Shown in pieces: positions 1 to 12,025 of a DNA stretch of 64,000 nt (position 1 is the first letter of the stretch; the number at the start of each line of letters is the position of its first letter). Source of the stretch: Rhytidiadelphus loreus (taxonomy: Eukaryota > Streptophyta > Bryopsida > Hypnales > Hylocomiaceae); assembly GCA_947034895.1 (NCBI GenBank), contig OX344761.1, positions 87,247,447-87,311,446 of the forward strand, in the 5' to 3' direction. A program made the position numbers and the translations under genes. The notes under the pieces are model-generated. The model did no database searches. It had not been told where the DNA came from and saw nothing but the letters and a program-made list of their open reading frames with translations.

Positions 1-1870
1 TTGGGAACTCGCAACCCTCCCCAAAACACATGTAATGCCTATACACTCAATTCAATTATTAAACACTAAAAAAACTTGAATTCACCATTTGTAGTGCAAA
101 AATTTTAGGTTAAAAAAGATTCAAAGTAAAAAAATCTAATCATGGAAGGTGCAAAAATACTTTTTTTCTTTCACTTTAAACGGAGATATCTTGCAATCTA
201 TGTAGTAAAAAAATTTGAAATTTCTACCACATATTATTAACATTTGTTTGGTGCAAGATTCTACAATTAGATATGCCAAAAAAACAAAAGTTTAAAAGTT
301 TTCACCTCACAATAAAAATGGCAATTTCTAAAAGAAAATGAGGGGTTTTGCAACTACAAAGAGCAACTGGTTTTAGTTGCATTGGACATTCGCAACTAGT
401 GATAATCTAAAGGCCCCCAATTGCTAAGGACAAGTTTTCTAATTGTATTGTAGTTGCAAGGTGAACCGAGATTGTTTTTCATTCGACAACTCTTATTTGG
501 AACTTCATCAATGCACTTTATGACGTAGTTGCTTATGTGCTATTTGCTAGTTGCTACCACATGAGGTTGGTCACTCAATTGGTGAATTGTACAACTTATC
601 GGCAATTCATTTGCAACTAATGTATGATTTGTTTGTGACTTATTTGCAACTTGTTTTTTAATTTTAAAATTTGTAGATTTCAAAATCTACAAGCTATAGA
701 AATCTACAAATTGTAAGAATCTTAAAATTCTATTAACAAAATTCACTACATAAAGATACAACTACTTACAAGTCTTATATATTCAACCTAATAGCATTGT
801 TGACAATTGATATGGGACAATTGTTATAAGACAATTAGAAAATGATTTGAAAACAACTAAGAAACAACTACAAAACAACTAGGAAACAACTAAGAAATGA
901 CTAGAAAGCAACTAGAAAATGACTATTATCATTTTACAGTTGTAGTTGTTTCCTACTTATTTCCTAGTTGTTTTTTGCGATTGCAAATCAAGACAATGGA
1001 TGTCATAGAGTGTGGACTAGGCCACATCGACAACTATAATTAATTTTAGATGGAGAAAAACTCATAATCCTACACTTCACTCTATAACTATTTTGTGACT
1101 AAAACAATGTATCAACTTATTCTACAAGCACTTTGCAACTAAACATTGTTCTAATGATGTAAAGCAGTGACATAAAGTAGCGATGTAAAAATTTGGTGCA
1201 AATAGAGAGGGTAGCAATCGCAGGATGGTTGTATAGGACACATAGTTGCATTTTAGCTGGTTGTGGTGGACATGTTTTTCTTCTAGTGAGTTTTGAGTGT
1301 GTTTTGACAAAGAAAAAAAGGGCCTTGGTCCTTTAGGGGTCAAAGCTAGAAGCGTGTAGAACAAAATTTTGTACAGACTTTTGTACAGACATTGGTATCA
1401 ATAGATCAATCCTAGACTAGACTGTCAATATTAGTTTTTGAAATAATTATATATTTTGTAATGTAACTTTGGGAACTCACATAACATTGTTTATCATGGT
1501 CCTCCCCCCATTCAGGAAAATTATTATGCCTCCTTAGATGCCTTTGAGTTATCAAATAATGCACGGATAGGGGTTGGCTGAGGAGGCATAGAAGACAATT
1601 TTGTTCACTGTAGGGCTCCCATTTTCAAGGATGCAAAAGGGCCCCTGCCTCATTGTCTGTGGGAAACAGTGTCTGTGGGAAACAATGTCTGCATGCAAAG
1701 GCACCAATCCAGCTAGCTTGACCCCACATAGTGTATAATCCATTAAGAGAAGAAACCTTGTCACTTCTACAGGATTACTTCCCCTTTTACAGACACTGAC
1801 CAAGTTCGATAAATCCATACCTGTCCTGAAACAGAAATCCATTCCAGTCCTGAAATTTTATTCGACCTTT
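1..1870. repeat. AT-rich repeat region with fragments of the TTAA/CCC element family
   Basis: No gene is visible. Positions about 60-320 match the 3' half of the ~0.93-kb TTAA-flanked family seen at 44470-45412, including the internal 'atatcttgcaatct' block near 187. The matching 3' end, ggccttggtcctttaggggt, appears at about 1320-1339. The stretch between about 345 and 1250 is dense in caacta/tagttg words and looks like a later insertion. I could not define its ends. From 1500 to 1870 lies non-coding sequence that is partly repeated at 4600-4760. Confidence 0.5.
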
Positions 1871-1877
1871 GTGAAGA

Positions 1878-1885
1878 TATATAAG
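1878..1885 (+). promoter_or_regulatory. Putative TATA box of the membrane-protein gene
   Basis: TATATAAG lies 155 bases upstream of the first plausible ATG (2033). A second TATA-like run sits at about 1978-1988. The position is sensible for a plant core promoter, but this is inferred from motif and spacing only. Confidence 0.35.
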
Positions 1886-2032
1886 CTTAAGTCTACATGT
1901 CACAATTTTGGACGCCAGAATCACGCCAATTTAAGGAGATTGAGGTTGTTTACCCGCTCCTCCTCCTTCCGGGAGTACATATATATAGCTAGTAGTCCCT
2001 TTGATGAGCAGATCGAAAGTCTATTGACGAAA

Positions 2033-3973
2033 ATGGTGTTGCAGAATTGCCACAGTCGATGGTGTCGTCCTCAATTTGTAAGCGTCAGCTTGGAGGGTTG
2101 CAAAAATGTCGCTGCGACATTTATAGCCTTATATTCTGCAGACTTTGAATTTGATTCTTTGGATGCCGGCATCGCTTGTTGCAAGCTCCACTGTGGCGAG
2201 CGCAGTCAGCTTCTCCAGCTTCAATGTCAAGGACTCTCTAAGAGAATGGCCCTCCTGAACTGGTTCATCGTGTTGATCCTCATGCTTTGTGTTTTGGCCC
2301 AGCTGGTGTCTGTGTTCGTGGAAAGGGGAGTAAGAAAAGTGTCCTTTTTTAGCGGACCGTTGTTTCTCGCTTTCATTTATGTGATTGTGTATGTGTTTAC
2401 CGACGATACCTTCTATGGCGACACACCATTCTATCCCGTTGTGGGAGCCATGAGTGTGGCAGCCTTCAGCTATTTTTTTTCAAGCTTCAAGTACAGCATC
2501 CACCTAGCATATGAGATCACTCCAGCAATAGTGCTCCTTTTTTCCATGTTCCCGATTTGGGCGGACCTGACGGTAAAGAGATGGGAGCTCCTTGACGCTG
2601 AGCTAAACCCCCCAGATAAATCTGGAACGGAAATTCGGAGAATAGTGGATTTAGTGATAGGGATGCTTGCAGTGTCCGTACTTTGGGTTATCCACTCGAT
2701 TTTGTTTAGAACAGTTAGGTACAGAGCGGATTGGATTAGAGGGTATAATAGTGTGCTTACTGAAAATCCGGGGTACAACCACATGTGTAGGTTGTGGGTG
2801 TTGGGAGGTGCTCAAGGTCATCCAACTTGGCGAACTCCTGCCGGCCAATGTCTTGGGATTTACTTAACAGTGGTGTCATGGTTAATTGCTGGGGCTATTC
2901 ACAGCTATTTAACGAAGACATGCAATGAAGACTTGATGTTATTTCACATGATGTTGTGGGTACCACCTGCTTCTCTAACACTGGGTGTGATTTTCACTCA
3001 ACTCTCCATGTGCAAATTTCGGGCTTCATGTGGACATAATGGTACAAATTTTAAACCAATTTTAGTGGCACGGTTGAATTCAATGGTATTTTCATGATCA
3101 AATTTTGGATTAGAAAGTAGTAACTAAGCTAGTATTGCTATGTTCATGATCATATTTGTCAAAATGGCAGGCTTCAAAGCACCAAAAACTAGGACTGAAA
3201 TAGATCTGATGTTCCAGATGGCCGTCTGGAAATCTGCCAATGGTTTTATCGACATTTTGACGTTAATTAACCTTTCTAATGGATATGACAATATTTGTTT
3301 TGCAGAAAATGACTGGAATTCGCTTTTCCAGTGGATTATGCACGACTTCCTCTGTTTAATCCAAACCTACAAGTATATGGAGGCAGCTGTGATTAGCTAT
3401 AGATTAGGAAGAGACTGTCTGCAGGCTGAGAATCGTATTGAAATATACAGATATAACAGAATTGTATGGGGGGATAGGTTTGTGGCTCAAATATTGTTTT
3501 TCATTGAAATAGTGATATTTTGTATTTCATATCCTGGCATTTTCATTCTTCGAGTATTACAAACGCTTGGAGTAAGTGTTGTGAAGTTAATTTGGAAGTG
3601 CACATTTGAATTGGATATGAAAGAGAAGAACGAAGCCTACCGAACATTATGTGCGCACTGTCTTTCCGAAGACATCGCGGAGGCCTACGAAAACTCAGGC
3701 CATGTTGGGTGCCTGCAGCATGCTGCGAAAGACTTACAGGTTCAAGAGATATTTAGAAATCATCGCATGAATATTAGTCTACCTCTCCTTTTGGACAACA
3801 TCAGTCCAGCACGCCTATCTTACCTGCTCCACCAACTTGACATTGTGCTCAAGGAGAATACTAGTGGAGGTACTTTATCCATACATCGACCAAGATTACG
3901 AGTAGAGGAACTTCATCCATACATCTCGATTAAGACAAACCTGCTTAGATATTTTAGGGTTGGATCTGGGTAG
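2033..3973 (+). CDS. Unrecognised multi-pass membrane protein, two exons
   Basis: I propose exon 1 at 2033-3041 and exon 2 at 3306-3973. The 264-base intron has a GT donor (ATG/GTACAA) and an AG acceptor (TTTGCAG/AA). The phase matches exactly (1+2) and the joined protein reads through to TAG, giving 558 residues. If the ATG at 2246 is the true start, the product is 487 residues and begins directly at the first hydrophobic helix. About seven hydrophobic helices follow in exon 1, for example around ALLNWFIVLILMLCVLAQ, FYPVVGAMSVAAF, ITPAIVLLFSMFPIW, LVIGMLAVSVLW and YLTVVSWLIAGA. A further hydrophobic stretch lies in exon 2 (FFIEIVIFCISYPGIF). A ~140-residue hydrophilic, helix-prone C-terminal tail ends the protein. 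I recognise no family and propose no function. A degraded inverted copy of the exon 2 region lies at 15670-16610. Confidence 0.6.
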
Positions 3974-4209
3974 CCACGTTTGTAGTTCTAGACTCTGGTT
4001 ACTTAATCCAAATTCCATTGTACAGTTCTGTCTCTTCATTCAATGTGAATTTCCACATCACACTCAGAGTTTCCAGCGTGCATTACATTTCATCATGGTA
4101 TCCACGTCCTGCATCTTGGATTCATAGCTTCTATACACCTCGTGATCTTGTTTAAAAGTCTTCTCTGCATGCACATCATTAGTATACATTCGACAATTGC
4201 ACGGATGCT

Positions 4210-5200
4210 CAAGAGACCAGTTGAGAAGGGTGGACAACTGAGGGTTCTGCTTCGACCACATTTTGAAAACGGCGTTCAAAGCATCCGCTGCCACAGCACT
4301 TGATCGAGTGTCCAACAAAACACACTTCAGCTTCCCATGAAATATTAACCATGCATAAAATGAAGTTTCGACTAGCTAGTGAAGCAAGCAATAATCAGGT
4401 GGTGGAGCAGCTAAATGAAGCAAGCATGCATCTAATTAATTAATGAGTGCATCATCCAATGGCCAGTGACCTAGCTTGTTCGTGGAACCAAGCAAATCTC
4501 AGTCGGATATGCATGGTACTACTTCTGCACTCGCAGAAACTTCATTCAGTGAGGATGAAATCCTTTGAGCGCATCGAGGGACTCAAAAGCAGGAAACACC
4601 ACGTTCGTTAAATTGGCGGTATTCCAAGACTGTCACTTCTGAAAGCACCTTTCAGGACGCGCGTACATTCTGAAACATAAATCCGTAACTATCTGTCTTA
4701 GATCGATTTGAGACCTTTATATATGCACATAATTATATGTCACAATTTTTGGCGCCAGATCGAATTGCACCACTTTTAACGAATTTGACGTTAACATGTA
4801 CGTGCAACAGATGAAGCTAACGAAATTGATGATTGCAGAATTAATCTACGATTCATAATAATTCAGTGGACACATCGCTCCACCAACGTACATTATATTC
4901 TCCGAAGCAGCAATCTCCATTGAGTGCATCTTATCCATGAATCACACCTTTCTTACAATCACGTTTCATGGAAATGGCATGTATAATTCCCAATTGCTAA
5001 TCTCGTTGCATAATGAAGCCAGTAGCTTGCAATTAGCCAGCCGTCGGCCTGCAGCAGTTCAATATCTCACACTCCATGCTCCTGACAAAAAATTCTAAAT
5101 TTCGCAGTAGAGCGGGCCTAAAAACACGCACATGAGAATATTTCTGGCAATATACTCCAAACCAACCCATGAAACTCGTGATTGAGCTTCAAGTGAAACC
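4210..5200. repeat. Intergenic; decayed copy of transporter-gene upstream sequence
   Basis: No gene is supported. Positions about 4600-4760 resemble 1760-1930 and contain a member of the TTAAAATGGCGGTATTCCA-type MITE family. Positions about 4800-5250 align in patches with 7840-8370, the region upstream of the transporter gene at 8489: the cggcctgcag block, the 'gagcttc' block and the final 'tgattgtact..ccgttac' block. This looks like an older, decayed duplicate of that promoter region. Confidence 0.4.
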
Positions 5201-5780
5201 ATGATTGTACTTCTAGAAAGTTTCCGTTACCAACTGATAGTACTAGCTAGATCGAAACACAGCTAATAGTTAGCATACGTCTTCCTTGCAATCAGATTTA
5301 AGTGAGCTTGAAATATTGCAGAAATAGTTTACTTACAAGATTCAGAGGTGTATTTTTGGTCGTCCAATGTCCAAATCTAGATTCATTGTTTCTATTTCAT
5401 GTGGTTTCAGATGGTGGTATGGTATTCTTGAGTTCTAATTTTTGATGAGTAAGAAGTTAAATTGATCTAAACCTTGTTATGGAGTCAGTGTAGGGGAGAA
5501 AGAGGGAGGCTCAAAGCCAACGTACCACATTCAGTACTTTCGGGAAAAGACAGAAACTGATGTTTCACAGCACGGGCCTTTCGAAAGGGCTGGCTACCAT
5601 TTCAGAAGCAGTCTTACTCACAAATTTTAAAACTCAAGTGAACAAACTTTGCAGAAAATCATGCTTTCTGTATTTCTGGCCCCATTCGAATTTTCAATCA
5701 AATGCTAATTCTAGACCCATATCACTGCATATTGGCCTAAGCTGGCCTCAGAGAAACGGGCTGTTTGTCTGAAATATAGT
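5200..5780. repeat. Left part of the large inverted duplication (partner about 36940-37508)
   Basis: This stretch reappears in reverse complement at about 36940-37508. Examples are the tgatagtac/gtactatca block and the 'ggcctaagctggcctcag' block. Similarity stops abruptly near 5200 (partner about 37508), which marks a duplication breakpoint. The short open frame at 5560-5772 is conserved only as DNA and I do not call it a gene. Confidence 0.6.
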
Positions 5781-5906
5781 ATATATAGCAGAGGGCTCTT
5801 AGTCTGATCGATTCCAACAAATATTTAGTTATGCCCCTCAAAATTCCTCATGCATCTTTCCTACATTGGTTGAGAGTTGAGACTCACTTGGGTACAACTA
5901 CTTATT

Positions 5907-6152
5907 ATGGTCAATTTCGTTAAAATGGCGGTATTCCACATGCCATTTTAATGGAATATCTTCTACAAATGGAGAATAAGTGTGACACGATAGGGTCATA
6001 CATGTGCCAATTTTATGCCTAGCACATTCAAATCACTCCTAGTTCACGCATTTCCACTCCCTTCGGACAATCTTTCCATTGTTTTCATTCTTTCTGTGGT
6101 TTCATTTTGTGCCATTTTAATGGAATACTGCCATTTTAACAAAATTGACCAT
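5907..6152. mobile_element. 246-bp MITE with ~30-bp terminal inverted repeats
   Basis: The left end ATGGTCAATTTCGTTAAAAT (continuing to GGCGGTATTCCA) and the right end (TGGAATACTGCC then ATTTTAACAAAATTGACCAT) are inverted copies of each other over about 30 bp. The flanks cttatt and ttattc suggest a TTATT target duplication. The element has no coding capacity. Related ends occur near 4610, 7367-7548, 36090-36235, 40185-40345, 45413 and 54450-54615, so this is a dispersed family. I do not assign the superfamily. Confidence 0.65.
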
Positions 6153-7360
6153 TTATTCACAGATCCCCATCCTGAACAGAAGATGGACCACAATGACTTG
6201 GAAAAATGACAAATTAAACCGAGTGGTCAGCGGTCGCATCGTGTTCTCAACATGCCCAATAATCAGTTAACTTTGTCTTTTTCAATGTCAAGAGGTTTGG
6301 TCAACACAATGTACTGAAGAATCAATGGATTGCTTGTATTCTTTCTATCAATGTCAATATCTGCAGATGTTGTGATACTGAATGGTTACTGTGTAAATTG
6401 CATTACGCAATTGACTTTCTTTTTGGTTTGTCAAATACAATGCAAGATTGTACTACGCAAGCATTATTTAGTGGAAGTTCACGTTAAGGTAACGACGTTG
6501 TAATCGACGCAAGTGTCAGCTGTTGAATTTATGGTACTCCCTCCATTTGGAAATAGTGTATACATTCTCAATGGTGATTGCTTTGTGAAATGGATACATA
6601 AATACCATGATCATTTGCATGGTCTCATTTTAGTTTTCATTGAGCATTGTAAACACAAATATTAAATAATCCCTCTTAGTGACTAATCATGAGCAAGAAT
6701 TGTGAACATGAGAATTATTCATCTTGGTTATTGCTCGTTCCACATTAGTGTGCAATTATTGTAGGTAGAGGGAACTAGTGTTGTTCACTTAAAAGTGTCT
6801 CTAAAAGTTGAATTTTTTTTTCTTCATTCATGAAAATCCAGTCTAGATGATGATTGGAGTGATTAATGGTGATTTTTGTCCAATTAAGTTATCATTCATC
6901 CCAAAAGAAGTTTTCCTATGTGACCAATTTCATGAGATTGAAGTAATTAATAAAAATGCACAAGATGTATGATATGTAAGCAAAAATATATAAAAATTCA
7001 AAATAGAATTTGGACATTCAAAGCTAAGAGTACAAACATATGACAAACCCCACCCCTATAACAAAGGATTGTTTTGGGAGGGCAGATTAAATAGTTGGAA
7101 GTATAGCTAATAATGATCGACATCTAAATGGCATTATTTTGTCCCTCTAAGAAATAATATATTCCTCTTCAATGTAAATATGCCATTAACAATGTTTTGG
7201 AGGAACAACAACTAAAATGTTTGTAATGCAAATTTTGTTAAATTGACACAATTCTCTTAAAATGCCAAAGTGAACTCTTAGTGGTGTCCAATGTTGTGAT
7301 TGAATCTTAATGATTTGCATATTAATTTGCAAATTCACTAACATAGTAAACTTATAACAT
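6153..7360. other. AT-rich intergenic region
   Basis: I see no gene here. It is AT-rich sequence with short poly-A/T runs and no usable open frames. Confidence 0.5.
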
Positions 7361-7560
7361 CAATTTTGTTAAATTGGTGATATTTCTATACTTTGACACA
7401 ATTCAATACCCCAGTCTAAAACCCAAATCTATACATGTCCTAGTTTATGGCTTGAAATTAGACCTTGGTGAATATGTCCATATGTCACAATTTATTGCTG
7501 TGGAATATTGCCAATTTCATGGAATACCGCCAATTTTATAAATTGTCAGGATGACTCATG
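7361..7560. repeat. Degenerate member of the GGTATTCCA MITE family
   Basis: The left end (caattttgttaaattggtga) and the right end (ggaataccgccaattttata) are inverted, decayed copies of the ends seen at 5907-6152. The paralogous copy lies at about 36070-36235 in the inverted duplication, so this insertion predates that duplication. Confidence 0.45.
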
Positions 7561-8488
7561 CCAATACCGCCAAATTAGCGGCCAAATGATATTCTGTATT
7601 TGGCATTATTGTCTCTCTCTCTCTGTCCTACTTTAGAAAATCGGTAAGCTCTGGTATCATTCTGACTGCCTTGCTCCGCCGCCTCATGTGCTTGGCCTGC
7701 GCTTGGTCATCCTGCTTCTTGCTCGCAGGGATGATTGCAAACGTTCTCATTTATCTAAGAGCCACAGTACAACTGAAGGAGGTAATTCATCCACCAATAT
7801 TAACTGGCAACAGCACTGAGAGATGGTTCAGTTGAACATCGTTATGTTCAATCAGCGGACACATCACTCCTGGACCAGTCTCCTCCGTCGATCGAGCGCA
7901 TGCACTTTTGAATCTTTCGCATTCTCACGGGCATTAAAAAATTCGTACCTTTCATCGCAATCAACTTCCGTAGAAACATATGGACGCTACCCAATTGCTA
8001 ATCTCTTACTAGCAAGAATAAAACTAGCCAGCTGGAGTTCAAGCAAGTACGAAGCTTGCACAATGGTACGTAAGAGCCACCTACTGTACATGATCTGCAA
8101 GCTGCGCTGTCGGCCTGCAGCTGCTCTGCGTATCAATTTCTATGACTCTGAAAATTTCTTCTCACTTGCGCAGGAGAGCACTAGTAAGAGCGTACACACA
8201 ATGCATGCAAACACTCATGTGCATATATCAATAATCTAGGTAGAGGTTCCAAGTCAGTTCATGAAACTCGATCTCCACCTCCCAAGTCTCGTGATAGAGC
8301 TTCTAGCAAACACATGATGATTGTACTGATTCTCCGTTACTGACAGTACTCTGATCATATTCTCCGTAATTTGATTATTAGATCAGTGCCAAATTTTCAC
8401 AGCTATCTGCCATATTAATTCCAGCTCCCAGTCCTTGCCTGCAGGGAAAGGTTGCTCTTTCAACACTCTTTTTGCCATTAGTTTATCG

Positions 8489-10297
8489 ATGGCAGCTTCA
8501 ATTTCGAATTCCCAGGGCTCCGACAAGCTGCTGCGAGTGCTCCAAGGCCGGTGGTTCATCCTCGCTGTGGGCATTATCGTCTTGATTGTCGGCTCCGGCC
8601 CGTACGCGTTCAGCGTGTACAGTCAGAAGCTGAAGTCGGCTTTGCATATCAACCAAGAGCAGCTGAACCTCATCGCCAATTTCAAGGACCTCGGCGTCAA
8701 CTTCGGATTGCCCTCGGGGCTGTTGTATGATTACTGGTCACCTGGAGGCGTCCTCTTCCTCGGCGCTGTGGAGACTGCGGTTGGTTACTCGCTGGCATGG
8801 CTGGCGGTCACTGGAAAGTTGGCTCCCTCGCTATGGCAGATGTGTTTGTTTTTGCTCATTGCAGCGAATGCACAAGCTATGTTGAACGTGGTGGTGGTGG
8901 TGCACGCCGTGCACCTCTTCCCCGCCCGCAAGGGCACGATCATCGGGCTGCTCAAGGGGTATATCGGCATCAGTGGCGCCATTCTCATTCAAATCTACAC
9001 GACTTTGTTCGGAAACGGCCACCCGGAGAGTTTTATTCTAATGCTGGTGTGGCTGCCGTCGTCGGTGGCGTTGCTGTCGATACTTGTCATCCGGCCCAAG
9101 TCGCCGTTTCGGGGCATTCCTGATGCGAAGTATATCTACTTGTTGCTGGCGCTTGGGTTCGTGCTTGCGTTTTACTTGATGGGGGTGAGCGTGACACAAA
9201 ACTTGCTCAAGGTGAGTGTAAGCAGTGAGAAGGTCATTGGGGCTGTATTGATGATTCTCATATTCATTCCTCTTGGTATCATCACCTACAAATCGGAAAT
9301 TTATGGTAAGCGAAGTGGGGAAGGGGATGGAGTCACGACAGAGGTGGCGCAAGATGGCACGGGACCGTTGACAGATATGACACAAGACCACCGTGAGCAC
9401 TTCGAAAACAAAGAATCTCATGTTAGTGGGACACCCCAACCGCCGAAAGAGTCGACTTCTCACTCGGAAGACCTCGAAGCTCTGTCGATTGAGCAAACCT
9501 CCAAGCCGATCTTGCCCAAGTCATGGCCGAGGAAAGGCGAAGACCACACGATCTGGCAAACATACAGGACACTGGATTTCTGGCTCCTCTTCACCGCAAC
9601 CACCTTCGGCATCGGCTCCGGCCTCGCCGTCACCGACAACATGGGCCAGCTCGGTCTCTCTCTCGGCTACGCCTCCACCAACGTCAAGACCTTCGTCTCC
9701 CTCGTGAGCATTTGGAACGCCATCGGCCGCTGGGTGGGTGGGTTCACAAGCGACATTCTTCTCCGCCACTACGGATTCTCCCGAACACTCTTCCTTGCTC
9801 TCATGATGACGCTCATGGCTATGGCGTTTCTGCTCATCGCCATGGCCATCCCGGGATGCCTCTACTTCGGTTCCATCTTTTTAGGGCTCGCTTTCGGAGC
9901 CCAGTACCCCCTGTACGCCACCATCGTCGCGGATATCTTCGGGCTGAAGTACTACGCCACTCTGTACGCCAGCATTAATTTGGCCAGCCCCGTGGGGATG
10001 TACGTCTTGTCCGTTCCCGTGGTGGGTAAATTCTACGACGCGGAAGCACGGGTGAAGAACCACGGTGTCAATGCAGACTCATGTCTGGGAGCGTCGTGTT
10101 TTCGCCGCTCGCTGTTGGTTCTTGTGGGAGTGACACTTGGTGCGGCTCTGTGCGCTGCGGTGCTTTGGTTAAGGACGAGGAACTTGTACAGAGAAGTCCA
10201 TGAGGAGTATCAAAGGGTGACGAGGGAGGGAAAGGGCAGCCCTAATGCCGAGAAGACAGACATCGCAGAAGCAGAGATTGCGAAAGGTGGATTTTAG
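8489..10297 (+). CDS. NFD4/nodulin-like MFS transporter, copy 1
   Basis: The single coding exon gives 602 residues. The first in-frame ATG is at 8489, and codons upstream in this frame have no ATG. Residues about 15-260 form the nodulin-like half, with the family signature GRWFILAVGIIVLIVGSGPY followed by YSQKLKSALHINQEQLN. A charged cytosolic loop follows at about 266-354. The second half begins TLDFWLLFTATTFGIGSGL, continues DNMGQLG and SIWNAIGRWVGG, and ends in a charged tail. Twelve or so hydrophobic helices are visible, as in the family. NFD4-type proteins are MFS-fold membrane proteins. Arabidopsis NFD4 is needed for nuclear fusion in reproduction, but substrates of most members are unknown. 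The gene is tandem with the relative at 12298-15330 and has a near-twin inverted at 33498-35306. Codons are GC-rich against an AT-rich background. Confidence 0.92.
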   Translation: MAASISNSQGSDKLLRVLQGRWFILAVGIIVLIVGSGPYAFSVYSQKLKSALHINQEQLNLIANFKDLGVNFGLPSGLLYDYWSPGGVLFLGAVETAVGYSLAWLAVTGKLAPSLWQMCLFLLIAANAQAMLNVVVVVHAVHLFPARKGTIIGLLKGYIGISGAILIQIYTTLFGNGHPESFILMLVWLPSSVALLSILVIRPKSPFRGIPDAKYIYLLLALGFVLAFYLMGVSVTQNLLKVSVSSEKVIGAVLMILIFIPLGIITYKSEIYGKRSGEGDGVTTEVAQDGTGPLTDMTQDHREHFENKESHVSGTPQPPKESTSHSEDLEALSIEQTSKPILPKSWPRKGEDHTIWQTYRTLDFWLLFTATTFGIGSGLAVTDNMGQLGLSLGYASTNVKTFVSLVSIWNAIGRWVGGFTSDILLRHYGFSRTLFLALMMTLMAMAFLLIAMAIPGCLYFGSIFLGLAFGAQYPLYATIVADIFGLKYYATLYASINLASPVGMYVLSVPVVGKFYDAEARVKNHGVNADSCLGASCFRRSLLVLVGVTLGAALCAAVLWLRTRNLYREVHEEYQRVTREGKGSPNAEKTDIAEAEIAKGGF

Positions 10298-12025
10298 GTC
10301 GAAGGGGGAAAAGTGTGTTGTACGTGTATTATATTAGGGATGCAAGTGCTTGTAATCTGCGCTGCGGGATTTCACCGTTTGCTTTCGAAATGTGCCGGCG
10401 TGCAATTCTGCGTCTATGCAGGGCATAGAGTTTTCAAGGATTCGGGCAGGGTCACCTTTACTTACGGAACTGAGAGACAATCGCTGGGGTAAGAGTGTTA
10501 GAGCTTGCGATTGGCATTTTCTTTTTCTTTTCAGATGTGGCCTCAACACACTTCTATCATTTCTATGCGCTAAATCTATTTTCAGATTTGGGCTTTACAC
10601 AATTCCCTATGTTCTGAATATGGTAGAAGTACCTATTTCAAACAACTCCCTGTCATGGATTTTTAGGCTGACCTATTGTGAACAATAGTTGGATGCATTA
10701 TTCATTGAAAAAGATTCTTTGTTTGTACCTTCTTGTTCATCTATCTTTCTTCCCTTCTTGCATAGGGAGAAGTGTCAAAGCTAACTGGAATAGGTGAGTC
10801 TATAAAACGGGAATGGATCCAACTGAAAAATTCACATTTATATTGAATAAAATATTCATTCTTGGGGAAAAAAATTCCCTTTTCTTTTGGCATTCCTCCT
10901 CATCCTTATGGTTGCACACATTGAGGTGAGTTTCTCAACGAATTTCCCATATTGCACCGGCTGAAATGCTTAAGTTATCAGGAATAGGTACTTCTACCTT
11001 AGATTTCAAGTGCAGGAACTGAATCACGTGTGTTCTTGCAGTAGAAAGCTCGCACTTTGTTCCCCTGTTATGGATTTAGGGCAGATTCAGATTCTTCACC
11101 CTTCTCTTTTTGTCAGACAATGGCGACATGTGTCCCGAAACGTGAGGAACAATGCTCGACGTGTTGTAAATTGTAAACTACGATTGTTCAGGGTTACGTA
11201 GCTCCATGCATGACATGTTTCCTATCGAGAAGTAAAGAAATTCTTTTCACCTTCCAGATGTTAAGTGATCGTGATTATCGAAGATCTTAGCCGGCAGTGG
11301 ACGCACATGAATTTTCCAAAAATAGATAAAGTTGCTAAAACTTCAAATCTAGCAAAAGTAGATTTCTCATTTTAGACCTCGTAGAAGTATTTTCTGGTAG
11401 CAGTTCTGCTAAAATTGTCCACTTTTGAGATCACTACACTGCAGTTTGTACATCGAGATCAGCGACAGATAAGGTCCTCTGTCAACAAATAGTAGTATGT
11501 CGAGACCTTCCTATTTAGACGGAGAAACTGAAGGTAAGTAAGATAAGGTTCACTTTTCCACGTCGATCATTTACAATTGCAGACTTGAATCATTTTGGTA
11601 TGTCCAGTCCTGGACACAACGCTCTCTGACTTGTACAGTTTTTAGGTTGCTTCGAGTCTGCATATCTAAGTTTCCTTTTCGCAAGCTTGTTGCTGTAGGT
11701 CCACGTAGAGTTCAAGATTTTGTCTTTGACTGACAACTATGCGACTATGCTTGCCTGTACCTTCCTCCAACCTCAATCCTGCCGTCCATAAGAGAAGGAT
11801 TTCCCCTAGGGATGTGTTATAGATTCGGTCATGGTTCTCCATCGGTCAATCCTTGTCAGTAATTAAGTTGAAAAACTTGTCACTTGCACGAAATCAAGGC
11901 TTTCATCCTAAACCCCGCAGTTCGATCTTCTTCCATGGCAACCTTGTGCAATTCTTGTGAAGAGTTTTTGCATAACAGGGCGACCTCTTCATGCCATCCA
12001 TCGCCGCGGAGTTTCAGCTTTCTAG
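10298..12025. other. Intergenic region between the two tandem transporter genes
   Basis: No gene is supported. The part up to about 11240 reappears in reverse complement at 33040-33480 with internal deletions, and similarity ends near 11240, the other breakpoint of the inverted duplication. The rest is unique-looking moderately AT-rich DNA. Confidence 0.5.

Noticed and set aside
7823..8239. 138-codon frame upstream of the first transporter gene
   Set aside because: The frame is not maintained in the inverted duplicate (35608-36024 shows a different frame on that copy with indels); more likely promoter/5' UTR DNA.
8797..9978. Several overlapping frames on both strands inside the transporter gene
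   Set aside because: They are shadow frames of a GC-rich coding exon. The same set appears in the inverted copy at 33582-35010.
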